Below are positions 1 through 8,823 of a stretch of DNA of 40,084 bases, piece by piece; positions within the stretch are counted from its first letter, which is position 1, and the number at the start of each line of letters is the position of its first letter. Below the pieces are notes generated by a model. It did not search any database and had not been told where the DNA came from. It worked only from the letters and a program-made list of their open reading frames with translations. Location of the stretch: positions 1 through 40,084 of the forward strand of contig CAIVLE010000217.1 of the NCBI GenBank assembly GCA_903906635.1, in the 5' to 3' direction. The stretch comes from an uncultured Burkholderiales bacterium. GTDB lineage: Bacteria > Pseudomonadota > Gammaproteobacteria > Burkholderiales > Burkholderiaceae_C. The translations under genes and the position numbers were made by a program.

Positions 1-974
1 AGATGGTGCGATTGGTCAGCTCTGGCACCGAAGCAGGCATGAGTGCTTTGCGGTTGGCGCGCGGCGCGACCGGGCGCAGCAAGATCATCAAGTTCGAGGG
101 CTGTTACCACGGACACGCCGATGCCTTGTTGGTCAAAGCCGGTTCTGGCTTAGCCACCTTTGGCAACCCCACCAGCGCCGGTGTGCCGCCCGAAGTGGTG
201 CAGCACACGCTCGTACTCGAGTACAACAACATCCCTCAACTGGAAGAAGCGTTTGCTTTGCACGGCAAAGAACTGGCGTGCTTGATGATTGAACCGATCG
301 CAGGCAACATGAACTTTGTGCGTGCTTCGGTGCCCTTCATGCAACGCTGCCGCGAGCTGTGCACGCAATACGGCGCGTTGCTGGTGTTTGACGAAGTGAT
401 GACGGGTTTTCGGGTCGCCTTGGGCAGCGCACAAAGCGTGTATGCCAAAAGCATTCCAGGCTTCAAGCCCGACATCACCGTCTTGGGCAAGGTCATTGGC
501 GGGGGCATGCCCCTCGCCGCGTTTGGCGGCCCGCGTGCCATCATGGAGCAACTCGCCCCCACTGGCCCGGTCTACCAGGCTGGCACATTGAGCGGCAACC
601 CTGTGGCCACGGCCTGCGGTTTGGCCACACTGCAAGAAATTTCCAAACCTGGTTTTTGGGATGCACTGAGTGCGCGCACACGCAGCTTGGTCGAGGGCTT
701 GAGTGCAGCGGCGGCGCACGCCGGCGTGCCCTTCAGTGCCGACTGTGAAGGCGGCATGTTTGGTTTTTTCTTGTTGCCTGAATTGCCACAAAACTACGCC
801 AAGGTGATGACCAGTGACAGTCCACGGTTTAACCGACTGTTTCACGGACTGTTAGACCAAGGCGTGTACATCGCACCCGCCCTGTACGAAGCAGGCTTTG
901 TCAGCGCTGCGCACAGCCCAGCAGACATTGCAGCCACGGTGGACGCAGCGGCCGCTGTGTTTAAACAGCTGTGA
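1..974 (+). CDS. hemL: Glutamate-1-semialdehyde 2,1-aminomutase, 3' part (5' end outside window)
   Basis: PLP enzyme that converts glutamate-1-semialdehyde to 5-aminolevulinate, the C5-pathway entry to haem and other tetrapyrroles in the cytoplasm. The visible 323 codons carry the class-III aminotransferase hallmarks: SGTEA near the start, [18 protein letters not shown], and the PLP-binding lysine in [10 protein letters not shown] (about local residue 163), then QAGTLSGNP. Family members are about 430 residues, so roughly 100 N-terminal residues lie upstream; the ATG at position 3 is internal and not the real start. The stop overlaps the GTG start of the next gene (GTGA). One small oddity is Gly in SSGTEAG, where Thr is usual. 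Confidence 0.95.
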   Translation, partial: MVRLVSSGTEAGMSALRLARGATGRSKIIKFEGCYHGHADALLVKAGSGLATFGNPTSAGVPPEVVQHTLVLEYNNIPQLEEAFALHGKELACLMIEPIAGNMNFVRASVPFMQRCRELCTQYGALLVFDEVMTGFRVALGSAQSVYAKSIPGFKPDITVLGKVIGGGMPLAAFGGPRAIMEQLAPTGPVYQAGTLSGNPVATACGLATLQEISKPGFWDALSARTRSLVEGLSAAAAHAGVPFSADCEGGMFGFFLLPELPQNYAKVMTSDSPRFNRLFHGLLDQGVYIAPALYEAGFVSAAHSPADIAATVDAAAAVFKQL

Positions 975-1450
975 CACCCAAGCGAGCAGCTGCATGGGGG
1001 CTGGGGTGGGTGGCGTTATGCGTCAGCACCTGCGCGCCAGCGTTGGGGCTGGACTTGCGACAAGCGTGGATCAACCCCGGTTTTTACTCGTACCACCTTC
1101 AGCGCGACAAAGACCTCAACAACGTCAACACCGGCTTGGGGGTTGAGCTACCTCTCACCGACACCTATTCGCTAACGGCAGGTGTGTTTGACAACAGCGA
1201 CCGCGCCACCTCGCACTATGTGGGCCTGTATGCCATGCCCTACCGCTTAGGTCCTTTCAAAGCGGGCGTGGTGATGGGTGCCTTCAATGGCTATCCCAAG
1301 GCCTTTGATGGGGGCTGGTTTCCAGCGATCATTCCGGTGGTCAGCATGGAGGGCCGCCGACTGGGGCTCAACGTGAGCTTCGTGCCAACGGTGGGTGACA
1401 AACTGCACGGCGCTGTCACGTTTCAACTGAAATACCGATTCGCGGATTGA
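971..1450 (+). CDS. Small exported beta-barrel-like protein of unknown function
   Basis: A 159-residue protein that begins with GTG, overlapping the hemL stop by four bases, so translation is probably coupled. Residues 1-26 form a signal peptide (hydrophobic stretch, cut near APALG). The rest alternates polar and hydrophobic residues as in short outer-membrane barrels, with glycine-rich turns and a near-C-terminal aromatic pattern (QLKYRFAD). The NTGLGVE and GAFNGYP segments resemble PagP-like eight-stranded barrels, but I cannot show acyltransferase residues, so the function is left open. No functional link to haem synthesis is visible beyond the overlap. Confidence 0.7.
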   Translation: MTPKRAAAWGLGWVALCVSTCAPALGLDLRQAWINPGFYSYHLQRDKDLNNVNTGLGVELPLTDTYSLTAGVFDNSDRATSHYVGLYAMPYRLGPFKAGVVMGAFNGYPKAFDGGWFPAIIPVVSMEGRRLGLNVSFVPTVGDKLHGAVTFQLKYRFAD

Positions 1451-1574
1451 GTTCACCTCGTAAAACACATGCAGGCATTGGCGCCTAGGGGACAGGAGCA
1501 GCTAAGGTTTACGAGGATGGTCAGCAGCCGATTCATGGCATACATTGCACAGCAATCACAGCCATGGAGTACCG

Positions 1575-2798
1575 ATGACAACTGCCTCTTTCAAACCAAT
1601 CACCTCATTGCTGGGCGCGACCTTGAGCCTGCTGCTGGGCCTGCAGTTACTCAGCACGCCTGCCCAAGCGGCCCCATCGGGTGCACCCATCAAAGTCGGT
1701 GGCACCTTGGCGATGACAGGCCCTTTGTCTGCCACTGCCATGGTGCACAAGTTGGTCGGTGAAATCTACATCGAAGAACTCAACAAAAAGAATGGTTTGC
1801 TGGGCCGTCCTGTGGAATGGATTTTGAAAGACGACCAGTCCAAGCCTGACCTGGCCCGTACCTTGTATGAGCAAATTGTCACCGTGGACAAAGCCGATTT
1901 ACTGATTGGTCCCTACGCCACTGCCAACATTTTGTCGGCCATGGGCGTGGCCCAACGCTACAACAAAGTGCTGATTCACCACACATTTGGCATCCCTAGC
2001 TTGGCCAAGTACGACATGCAGTTTCCCACTTGGGCCACGGGCGTTGACCCGGCCACCACAGGCCCCAACCTGGTGTTCGACGCCTTGGCTGCTGGCCCCA
2101 AGCCACCCAAGACCATCGCCATCGTCACGTCTAAATTCCCCTCGGTTCATTTCATGTCGGTGGGTGCACGCGAGATTGCCAAAAAACGTGGTTTGACAGA
2201 AGTGCTCTACCTCGAATGGGAGTTTGGTAACCGCGACTTTGGTGCCATTGCCAGCCGTTTGAAAGAGGCCAAGCCTGACTTCATCTGGGGCGGCGTGATT
2301 GCCTTGGAAGGTATTTTGTTGCTGGATGCGATGAAAAAAATCGATTACCCCGCACCGCAAATGTTCCACTTCTTGCCCTCCCCCGGCCCGATGTTGAAGT
2401 CACCCGACGCCAAAAACGCCCTGGCGATGACCATCTTTGAACAGCATGCGCCCATGACCAGCAACACCGGAGCTGCTGAGTTCGCCAAGATCTTCAACGA
2501 GCGTGCGGCCAAAGCCGGCTTGCCCGACACGTTTGTGGACACCCAAGCTGCTGCCTCCTATGCCGCATGGCAAGTGCTGGAAGCAGCGGTCACGGCCACC
2601 AAGAGCTTGGATGACCGCACCTTGGCCATTTGGCTGAAAAAGAACACCGTCAACACCATCGAAGGCCCTATGCGTTTTGATGGCGTGAACAACTACGGCG
2701 AAGACGTGAGCAAGATCAAACAAGTACAAAACGGCGAATGGGTGGTGGTGTGGCCCAAGGCCTACGCCAAGCCTGGCGTGAAGATGCAGCTTCCTTGA
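1575..2798 (+). CDS. ABC transporter periplasmic substrate-binding protein, Liv/HAAT type
   Basis: Predicted periplasmic receptor (407 aa) that would deliver a small amphipathic or acidic ligand to the adjacent Liv-type permease. The ATG at 1575 is chosen because GGAG lies six bases upstream and it gives a standard signal peptide ending near TPAQA; a start at 1545 would add ten residues before it. The mature part opens with IKVGGTLAMTGP, typical of type I periplasmic binding proteins (Peripla_BP_6), followed by KDDQSKPDLARTLYEQ and LLIGPYATA. It is first of a tightly packed six-gene forward set. The aromatic-ring genes downstream suggest a ligand other than leucine, which is inference. Confidence 0.88.
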   Translation: MTTASFKPITSLLGATLSLLLGLQLLSTPAQAAPSGAPIKVGGTLAMTGPLSATAMVHKLVGEIYIEELNKKNGLLGRPVEWILKDDQSKPDLARTLYEQIVTVDKADLLIGPYATANILSAMGVAQRYNKVLIHHTFGIPSLAKYDMQFPTWATGVDPATTGPNLVFDALAAGPKPPKTIAIVTSKFPSVHFMSVGAREIAKKRGLTEVLYLEWEFGNRDFGAIASRLKEAKPDFIWGGVIALEGILLLDAMKKIDYPAPQMFHFLPSPGPMLKSPDAKNALAMTIFEQHAPMTSNTGAAEFAKIFNERAAKAGLPDTFVDTQAAASYAAWQVLEAAVTATKSLDDRTLAIWLKKNTVNTIEGPMRFDGVNNYGEDVSKIKQVQNGEWVVVWPKAYAKPGVKMQLP

Positions 2799-2812
2799 GG
2801 CCAGAGCACTCA

Positions 2813-3670
2813 ATGCAATTTCCTAGTTTTGAGTTACTCGGACAGTCCTTGCTGTCTGGCCTGTTCATCGGTGGTTTGTATGGTTTGTTGGGTCTGGGTT
2901 TGAGCTTGTCTTGGGGCATGCTCAAACAAATCAACCTGGCTCACTTTGCCTTGTCGTTCTTTGGCGCCTATCTGACCTACCAGTTGTCGGTGAGTTTTGG
3001 CATCGACCCCTTGGTGACCTTGGTCATCATTGCACCGGGCTTCTTTGTGGTCGGCATGGCCATGCATTGGGTGTTTGCCCGCTTCAAGGTGACGCCCTTT
3101 AACTCCCTGTTGGTGACGTTTGGCATCACGGTGGTGATTGAAAGCGTCATTCAGTGGCTGTGGACCGCGGACTACCGCAAGTTGGAGTCGCATTACGCGG
3201 ACATCAAATTCAAGATTGGCTTGATGTACGTTCCTTTGCCTGAGCTGTTGACTTTATTGATTTCGGTCGCTCTGGCACTGGCTACTTGGGCTGTGCTGCG
3301 CTACACGTCTGTGGGCAAAGCCATGCGCGCCATGTCGGAGAACCCCAAAATGGCAGCCGCGTTTGGTGTCAACGAACCCATGCTCGCACTCGTGCTGTCG
3401 GGCGCTGCCTCGGCCTTTGCGGGCGTGGCGGGCGCTTGCTTGGCACTGAGCTTTACCTTGGCCCCCTCGCAAATTTACGCCTGGATCGGTGTGGTGTTTT
3501 CTGCCGTGATGATTGGCGGCTTGGGTAACCCCTTAGGCCCGTTGGTCGCTGGCATTGTGATTGGCATGTCCGAAGCGGCCACCATGGCCATCACCGCGCC
3601 CGCTTGGGCACCTTTGGTGTCTTTCTCTTTGTTGATTTTGGTGCTCTTGTTGCGTCCCGGAAAGATTTGA
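2813..3670 (+). CDS. Branched-chain amino acid-type ABC permease, LivH family
   Basis: Inner-membrane permease of 285 residues with about eight hydrophobic segments. It begins MQFPSFELLGQSLLSGLFIGG, the usual LivH N-terminus, and contains the cytoplasmic loop GKAMRAMSENPKMAAAFGVN that contacts the ATPase. The start at 2813, rather than further upstream, fits family length and leaves a 14-base gap after the binding-protein gene. Its stop is followed immediately by the ATG of the fused LivM-LivG gene. Substrate is unknown. Confidence 0.9.
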   Translation: MQFPSFELLGQSLLSGLFIGGLYGLLGLGLSLSWGMLKQINLAHFALSFFGAYLTYQLSVSFGIDPLVTLVIIAPGFFVVGMAMHWVFARFKVTPFNSLLVTFGITVVIESVIQWLWTADYRKLESHYADIKFKIGLMYVPLPELLTLLISVALALATWAVLRYTSVGKAMRAMSENPKMAAAFGVNEPMLALVLSGAASAFAGVAGACLALSFTLAPSQIYAWIGVVFSAVMIGGLGNPLGPLVAGIVIGMSEAATMAITAPAWAPLVSFSLLILVLLLRPGKI

Positions 3671-5401
3671 ATGAACAAGCGGCTGATCTGGACTTTTGTG
3701 CTGGTGGGGTTGGGTTTGGCGGCCTTGCCGCTGCTCAAACTGCCGGCTTTTTATGAATCATTCCTGTACCTGATTTTTCACTGGGTGATCTTGGCCACCT
3801 CATGGAATATCTTGTCGGGCTACTCGGGCTATTTTTCTTTTGGCCACGGCGCCTTCTTTGGTCTGGGCATCTACACCACAGCGGTGTTGAGCGGCAAATT
3901 TGACTGGCCTTTCCTCTACACCTTGCCGTTTGCGGCCCTGGTGCCTGCCCTCTTTGGGGTGGGCTTGGGCGCGGTGGTGTTTCGCTTGCGGCGCCTGCGC
4001 GGCGAGTTGTTTGGATTGCTCACCCTGGCCGTGACCTTTGTGTTGGCCACCATCATCTTGAACACGCCCATCGACGGTGGGCCCGGTGTGTATTTGTCGG
4101 CCGTTCCGGTGCCAGAGATTGGCCCTTCGCCATCTGCCACCTTCTACCTGCTGGCATTGGCCTTGATGATGGCCACGCTGTGGATCGCATGCTATGTGTA
4201 CTACGCCCGGTTGGGCTCGGGCTTGTTTGCCATTCACGACGACGAAGACGTAGCGGAAGTGCAAGGCATTCCCACGCTGCGCTACAAGTTGTTGGCCCTG
4301 GGTCTGTCGTGCTCGCTGGCCGGTGTGGCTGGCGGCATCCACGCCATCTTCTTGTCCTACGTGACAGCCGGTGAGGTGTTCAACATCTTGGTGCCCCTTA
4401 ATGTGGTGCTGATGAGTGTGTTGGGTGGTTCTCGTCACTGGTTTGGCCCAGCCGTGGGTGCTGCGGTGATCACGGCGCTGCTGTACGCCTTCACGGCTGG
4501 CGATTACGCGATCTTGGGACGTGGTGCGATTGGTGTGATTTTGATCGCGGTGATTTTGTTCATGCCCGATGGCATCTTGGGCCAAATTTTGAAGCGTTTC
4601 AAACGTGAGCGCAAAGCGCAAGCGTTGCCTGCTGCTGTGGCCCCCTCTTTGATAGAGGTGCGAGGCGCGGCTGGTGACGACTTGTTGCGTATCGAAGGCG
4701 TTTGCAAATCATTCAGCGGTGTGCACGCCCTGTCCGATGTGAGCTTGACCGTCAAGCGTGGTGAGATTTTGGGCCTGGTGGGCCCCAACGGTTCGGGCAA
4801 ATCGACCATGGTCAATGTCATCAGTGGCCTGTTCAAACCCGAAGCAGGCCGCGTGGTGTTTCAAGGCGAAGACCTGATCCCCCTGCCCTCCTACCGAGCC
4901 GCACACGCAGGCATTGCACGCACCTACCAAATTCCGCGTCCCTTTGCCAACCTCACGGTGCTAGAGAACGCCACCTTGGCGGGCATGTTTGGAGGACCGC
5001 AGCTGCCACGCAAAGCGGCCGCTGCCCAAGCCATGTATTGGCTGGAATTTGTCGGTCTGGCTGATCGTGCCAATGCCCTGCCTTCAGCGCTGAATTTGCA
5101 CCAGCGCAAATTTTTAGAGCTCGCGCGTGCCCTGTCGTCGTCCCCACGCTTGGTGTTGCTCGACGAAGTGCTGGCAGGCTTGACGCCGTCTGAAATCAAC
5201 CACGCCATCAGCTTGGTGCGTGAAATTCGCGAGCGCGGCTCCACCATCATCTTCATTGAACACAATATGCGCGCGGTGGTAGAACTGTGCGATCGTCTGA
5301 TAGTGCTCAACCAGGGCCAAGTGATTGGCAACGGCTTGCCCCGTGAGGTGATGGAGCAACCCGCAGTGGTGAACGCTTACTTGGGGACTGCGCATGCTTG
5401 A
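3671..5401 (+). CDS. Fused ABC permease and ATPase (LivM-LivG fusion)
   Basis: A 576-residue fusion. Residues 1 to about 315 are a LivM-type permease with multiple membrane helices (SGYSGYFSFGHGAFFGLG, then VLGGSRHWFGPAVGAA). After a charged linker, residues from about 335 onward form an ABC ATPase with Walker A GPNGSGKST at 371-379, a signature region in the variant form LNLHQRKFLELARAL, Walker B LVLLDEVLAGL, and a switch His in IIFIEHNM. The start abuts the LivH stop and its end overlaps livF by eight bases. Such fusions are known among HAAT-family transporters; the ATPase would pair with LivF. The signature lacks LSGGQ, as in some LivG proteins. Confidence 0.92.
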   Translation: MNKRLIWTFVLVGLGLAALPLLKLPAFYESFLYLIFHWVILATSWNILSGYSGYFSFGHGAFFGLGIYTTAVLSGKFDWPFLYTLPFAALVPALFGVGLGAVVFRLRRLRGELFGLLTLAVTFVLATIILNTPIDGGPGVYLSAVPVPEIGPSPSATFYLLALALMMATLWIACYVYYARLGSGLFAIHDDEDVAEVQGIPTLRYKLLALGLSCSLAGVAGGIHAIFLSYVTAGEVFNILVPLNVVLMSVLGGSRHWFGPAVGAAVITALLYAFTAGDYAILGRGAIGVILIAVILFMPDGILGQILKRFKRERKAQALPAAVAPSLIEVRGAAGDDLLRIEGVCKSFSGVHALSDVSLTVKRGEILGLVGPNGSGKSTMVNVISGLFKPEAGRVVFQGEDLIPLPSYRAAHAGIARTYQIPRPFANLTVLENATLAGMFGGPQLPRKAAAAQAMYWLEFVGLADRANALPSALNLHQRKFLELARALSSSPRLVLLDEVLAGLTPSEINHAISLVREIRERGSTIIFIEHNMRAVVELCDRLIVLNQGQVIGNGLPREVMEQPAVVNAYLGTAHA

Positions 5402-6122
5402 GACACAACCCATCCTCCAAGCCGAGGCACTGCATGTGTCGTATGGCGATGCACCCGCGTTGTGGGGCGTCGATTTCCATGTCAACGAGGGCGAGCTGGT
5501 CTCGATCGTCGGCCCCAATGGGGCTGGCAAAACCACGCTCATGAACACCGTCATGCGGCTTCAACCCGTGCGCTCGGGCAAGCTGGTGTTTCGCGGCGAA
5601 GACGTCACGGGTTTGACGGCCAGCCAAATGTGCAACCGAGATGTCTCGATCGTGCCCGAGGGCCGATTGCTGTTTGGCGGCATGACGGTCGAAGAGAACC
5701 TTGACATGGGCTGCTACCGCGCATTTGCCCGTCCGCTGCGCGCAGATACCTTGGCGCGGGTGTACGACATGTTTCCAATCCTCAAAGAGCGCCGCACGCA
5801 GTTGGCAGGCACCTTGTCGGGAGGCCAACAACAAATGGTGGCCTTTGGCCGAGCCTTGATGGCGCACCCCAAGTTGCTGCTGATCGATGAGCCCTCGCTG
5901 GGCCTGTCACCCCTGGTGGTGCAACAGGTGTTTGCAGCGATTGCAGAAATTCACCGCAGCGGCGTGTCAATTTTGTTGATCGAACAAAACGCTGTGTTGG
6001 CCTTGAACGTTGCGCAACGGGCCTATGTGCTCGAAGGCGGACGCATTGTGAGCACCGGCGACCCGAAGGTGCTGATGACCCAGCCCCACATTCGTCAAGC
6101 TTATTTGGGTGAGAGCGCATAA
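5394..6122 (+). CDS. ABC transporter ATPase, LivF type
   Basis: A 242-residue cytoplasmic ATPase, second nucleotide-binding subunit of the Liv-type importer. Walker A GPNGAGKTT is at about 40-48, followed by the signature LSGGQQQMVAFGRAL, Walker B LLLIDEPSLGLSP and the switch His region ILLIEQN. The start overlaps the previous gene by eight bases, so the two ATPase parts are probably made together. It ends 18 bases before the dioxygenase gene, which has a clear ribosome binding site. Confidence 0.93.
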   Translation: MLETQPILQAEALHVSYGDAPALWGVDFHVNEGELVSIVGPNGAGKTTLMNTVMRLQPVRSGKLVFRGEDVTGLTASQMCNRDVSIVPEGRLLFGGMTVEENLDMGCYRAFARPLRADTLARVYDMFPILKERRTQLAGTLSGGQQQMVAFGRALMAHPKLLLIDEPSLGLSPLVVQQVFAAIAEIHRSGVSILLIEQNAVLALNVAQRAYVLEGGRIVSTGDPKVLMTQPHIRQAYLGESA

Positions 6123-6140
6123 ACCACGAAGGAGAGTTCT

Positions 6141-7088
6141 ATGTCGTATGGCAAAGTGAGTGATCTGGCTTTTGGCCGATTGCAATCCCCCAGCCTAGAT
6201 GAGGCTGAAGAATTTTTGACCCGCTTCGGGATGCATCGTGCCGAGCGCACCAAAGACGCGTTGTACATGCGGGGAACAGACACCAACCACCATCTGCATG
6301 TGACGCATTTGGGGCCCTCCAAATTCATTGGTTTGTCGTTTTTGGTCGACAACCTCGATGAGCTAAAACGGTTCACCAAGATTGAGGGCGCCACAGGCAT
6401 TGAGCATGTGGACGAGCCCGGTGGTGGACAACGCGTGCGCCTGGTTGACCCGTTGGGCTATCAGATCGAGCTGCTTTGTGGCATGCAGCAACTCGATGCG
6501 CTGCCGGTGCGCAAAGCCATCCTCAACACGGGTGACAACAAATACAACCGGGCTGGCCAACTGATGCGCTTGCCTGCTGGCCCCTCGCATGTCAAACGTG
6601 CCGCCCACGCGGTGCTGATGACGCCCAACGCCAATTCAAAAATCCAGTGGTACCGCGACGTCTTGGGTTTGGTCTGCTCAGATGAGGTGTATGCCGGCAG
6701 CAAAGACAACATCATTGCCTCGTTCAACCGCATTGACAAAGGCGAAACCTATGTCGACCACCACATCTTTTTGTTGATCGATGGTCCCACCACCGGCCTG
6801 AACCATTTGTCGTTCGAAGCGCAAGACATCGATGACATCATGCTCGGACACCAGCACCTGGTGAAAGCCAACAAATACGAACACGTGTGGGGCATTGGCC
6901 GCCATGTGCTGGGCAGCCAGGTGTATGACTACTGGAAAGACCCCTGGGGCCGAGTCCATGAGCACTGGACTGACAGCGATGTGCTCAACAACAGCCACCC
7001 CACCCAAATCCATGCCGCCGAGGATGGTTTGAACTCGCAATGGGGCGAAGCCGTGCCACACGCCTTCATCACCCACGCTGTTCCCTGA
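6141..7088 (+). CDS. VOC-family extradiol ring-cleavage dioxygenase, two-domain type
   Basis: A 315-residue protein with two glyoxalase/VOC repeats (about 7-125 and 145-285), the layout of type I extradiol dioxygenases such as catechol or dihydroxybiphenyl dioxygenase. The likely iron ligands sit in the C-terminal domain: His156 (AAHAVLM), His222 (LNHLSFE) and Glu274 (RVHEHW), matching the family His-His-Glu triad. A strong AAGGAG site lies just before the ATG. Predicted reaction: O2-dependent meta cleavage of a catecholic compound. The exact substrate cannot be read from sequence. Its position behind a complete importer suggests that it acts on what the importer brings in. Confidence 0.85.
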   Translation: MSYGKVSDLAFGRLQSPSLDEAEEFLTRFGMHRAERTKDALYMRGTDTNHHLHVTHLGPSKFIGLSFLVDNLDELKRFTKIEGATGIEHVDEPGGGQRVRLVDPLGYQIELLCGMQQLDALPVRKAILNTGDNKYNRAGQLMRLPAGPSHVKRAAHAVLMTPNANSKIQWYRDVLGLVCSDEVYAGSKDNIIASFNRIDKGETYVDHHIFLLIDGPTTGLNHLSFEAQDIDDIMLGHQHLVKANKYEHVWGIGRHVLGSQVYDYWKDPWGRVHEHWTDSDVLNNSHPTQIHAAEDGLNSQWGEAVPHAFITHAVP

Positions 7089-7122
7089 GTCTTTTTGGAT
7101 TTCCACACGCAAAGGATTGCCC

Positions 7123-8238
7123 ATGTTCAAGCCACAAACTTCTTGCACGCACGCCGCTTGGTCGTGCCTGAGCTGCCAGCCACCCAGCACGCACGCACAC
7201 GGGGCTGAGCGTCGCCAACTGCTCAAAGGCCTGGGAGGCTTGGGGCTGTTTGGCTCCTTGGGCTTGGCCGGCACGCCAGTGGCGGCGCAAAGCGGCGTGG
7301 GCTTGATCGACACCCACCACCACTTCTATCCCCCTGCTTATCAAAAGGCATGGTTTGACTGGGAAGATAAACGCAACATTCCCCATTTTTCTCAGCAAGA
7401 GAAGTGGACTCGCGAAGGTGCCCTCGCCGATATGGACAAAGCGGGCGTGAAAAAAGCCATGCTCTCCATGGCCTCTACCCCCGGTGTGTGGTTTGACTTG
7501 CCGCTGGCTGAGATCAACCAGATGGTGCGCACTGTCAACGACTACGGCGCACAGATGGTGAAAGATTTCCCAGGTCGTTTTGGTTTGTTTGCAGCCCTCA
7601 CCATGGTGGACGTGGAGAGCACGCTCAAAGAAATTGCCTATGTGTTTGATGTGCTCAAAGCCGATGGTGTGGGCATTCAAACCAACTACGGTGACAAGTG
7701 GCCAGGCCACCCCGACTTTGCGCCCATCTTCCAAGAACTCAACCGTCGCAAAGCGCTGGTGTATTTCCACCCCTTGGCCGCCAACTGCTGCGGTCGTTTG
7801 AACACGGGCACCTTCCCCGCGGTCATTGAGGTCCCCCACGACACCACGCGCGCGGTGGTCAACCTGCTGCTGAGCGGCAGCTTTGTGAAGTTTCGCGACA
7901 TTCAGTGGCTGTTCTCTCACGGCGGGGGCACCATCCCAATGTTGGCCGGTCGCATCAACTTCTTTCACCGCAATGCCAAGAACATTGCCGATGTAGCACC
8001 CAACGGCATCGAAGCAGAACTCAAGCGCTTGTACTACGACACGGCCAACGCCACCCACCCATCGTCGATGGCGAGTTTGCTCAAACTCGTGCCCTCATCC
8101 CAAGTGGTGTATGGCAGCGACTACCCCTACGTGCCGATGGACACCCAGGCCACTGCGCTGACACAATTGGGCTTAGAGCCCAAAGTGCTGCAAGAGATCC
8201 AACACCTCAACGCCGAGCGCTTGCTCAAACGGCCTTGA
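7123..8238 (+). CDS. Amidohydrolase-2 family (ACMSD-like) protein with Tat-type leader
   Basis: A 371-residue protein of the Amidohydro_2 family, which includes aminocarboxymuconate-semialdehyde decarboxylase, gamma-resorcylate decarboxylase and lactone hydrolases. The metal motif is DTHHHF at about 63-68, with later family segments FSHGGGTIPMLAGR and YGSDYPY. The ATG at 7123 follows AAAGGA by six bases. Residues 28-55 contain ERRQLLKG, a hydrophobic stretch and an AxA-like site, a plausible twin-arginine leader; export is unusual for ACMSD-like enzymes. Next to a ring-cleavage dioxygenase it probably handles a ring-cleavage product or a related acid. Hydrolase versus decarboxylase is unresolved. 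Confidence 0.83.
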   Translation: MFKPQTSCTHAAWSCLSCQPPSTHAHGAERRQLLKGLGGLGLFGSLGLAGTPVAAQSGVGLIDTHHHFYPPAYQKAWFDWEDKRNIPHFSQQEKWTREGALADMDKAGVKKAMLSMASTPGVWFDLPLAEINQMVRTVNDYGAQMVKDFPGRFGLFAALTMVDVESTLKEIAYVFDVLKADGVGIQTNYGDKWPGHPDFAPIFQELNRRKALVYFHPLAANCCGRLNTGTFPAVIEVPHDTTRAVVNLLLSGSFVKFRDIQWLFSHGGGTIPMLAGRINFFHRNAKNIADVAPNGIEAELKRLYYDTANATHPSSMASLLKLVPSSQVVYGSDYPYVPMDTQATALTQLGLEPKVLQEIQHLNAERLLKRP

Positions 8239-8407
8239 AACTGCCGTGAAGCGGCAGGGGCTTGATCGGTCAGGCTCAAGTGCCAGGCCGGTGAGCCGCG
8301 CCAACTAGAATGGGTGACCCACACACAGCCAACCGGCACAGTGACGTGAGAGCACCCACGCAAGCACCATGCCTTGCGTGCCAGGTGCGGTCTATCAAGA
8401 AGTCCCC

Positions 8408-8743
8408 ATGAAAAAAACATTCCAACTCCATGTGCAAGGCAAGCACCCTGAGCGCTTGCTGGAAGCCATCAAGCACGAGATTCGCAAATACATCAAACGC
8501 GAGCGTCGCCGTGATTTGCCTGAAGGTGTGGATTTTTGGGACTTCGATTGCAAATTTGGCACGACCCTAGAAACCGCCGAAGTCGTGCACCTCAACGACA
8601 TCACCGTGCGCATGGACGAAGTGGCCCAGGCCCAAGGCTCGCAATGCTATGTGGAAATTTTGGCCAAGCACGGCGTGCGCAAGCCGCGCGCTGTGGGTGA
8701 TGAAACGGCTCACCACACACACCACGAAGAAGACAACGACTGA
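8408..8743 (+). CDS. DUF6172 family protein
   Basis: A 111-residue cytoplasmic protein whose conserved core (KHEIRKYIKRERRRDLPEG, VDFWDFDCKFG, YVEILAKHG) I recognise as DUF6172, widespread in proteobacteria without a known role. The ATG at 8408 begins the conserved MKKTFQL segment; an earlier ATG at 8369 would add thirteen unrelated residues. The basic helix and charged His-rich tail (HHTHHEED) could suit nucleic-acid or metal binding, but this is only a guess. It stands alone, convergent with the helicase gene. Confidence 0.8.
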   Translation: MKKTFQLHVQGKHPERLLEAIKHEIRKYIKRERRRDLPEGVDFWDFDCKFGTTLETAEVVHLNDITVRMDEVAQAQGSQCYVEILAKHGVRKPRAVGDETAHHTHHEEDND

Positions 8744-8803
8744 GGTTGAGTTGCAAGCCTTGGGGCTTGGCACGCGGGCCTGCTGTGAAGCTTGTGCCGT
8801 GCC

Positions 8804-8820
8804 CAACAGCTCAGCTGTTG
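8804..8820. terminator. Perfect 7-bp hairpin between convergent genes
   Basis: CAACAGC, a TCA loop, then GCTGTTG. It lies between the ends of the DUF6172 gene and the helicase gene and could serve both as a terminator stem, but no T-run follows on either side, so confidence is low. Confidence 0.3.
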
Positions 8821-8823
8821 CGC

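Noticed and set aside
150-845. Long reverse frame opposite hemL
   Set aside because: Shadow of a conserved gene; translation has no recognisable motif or start signal.
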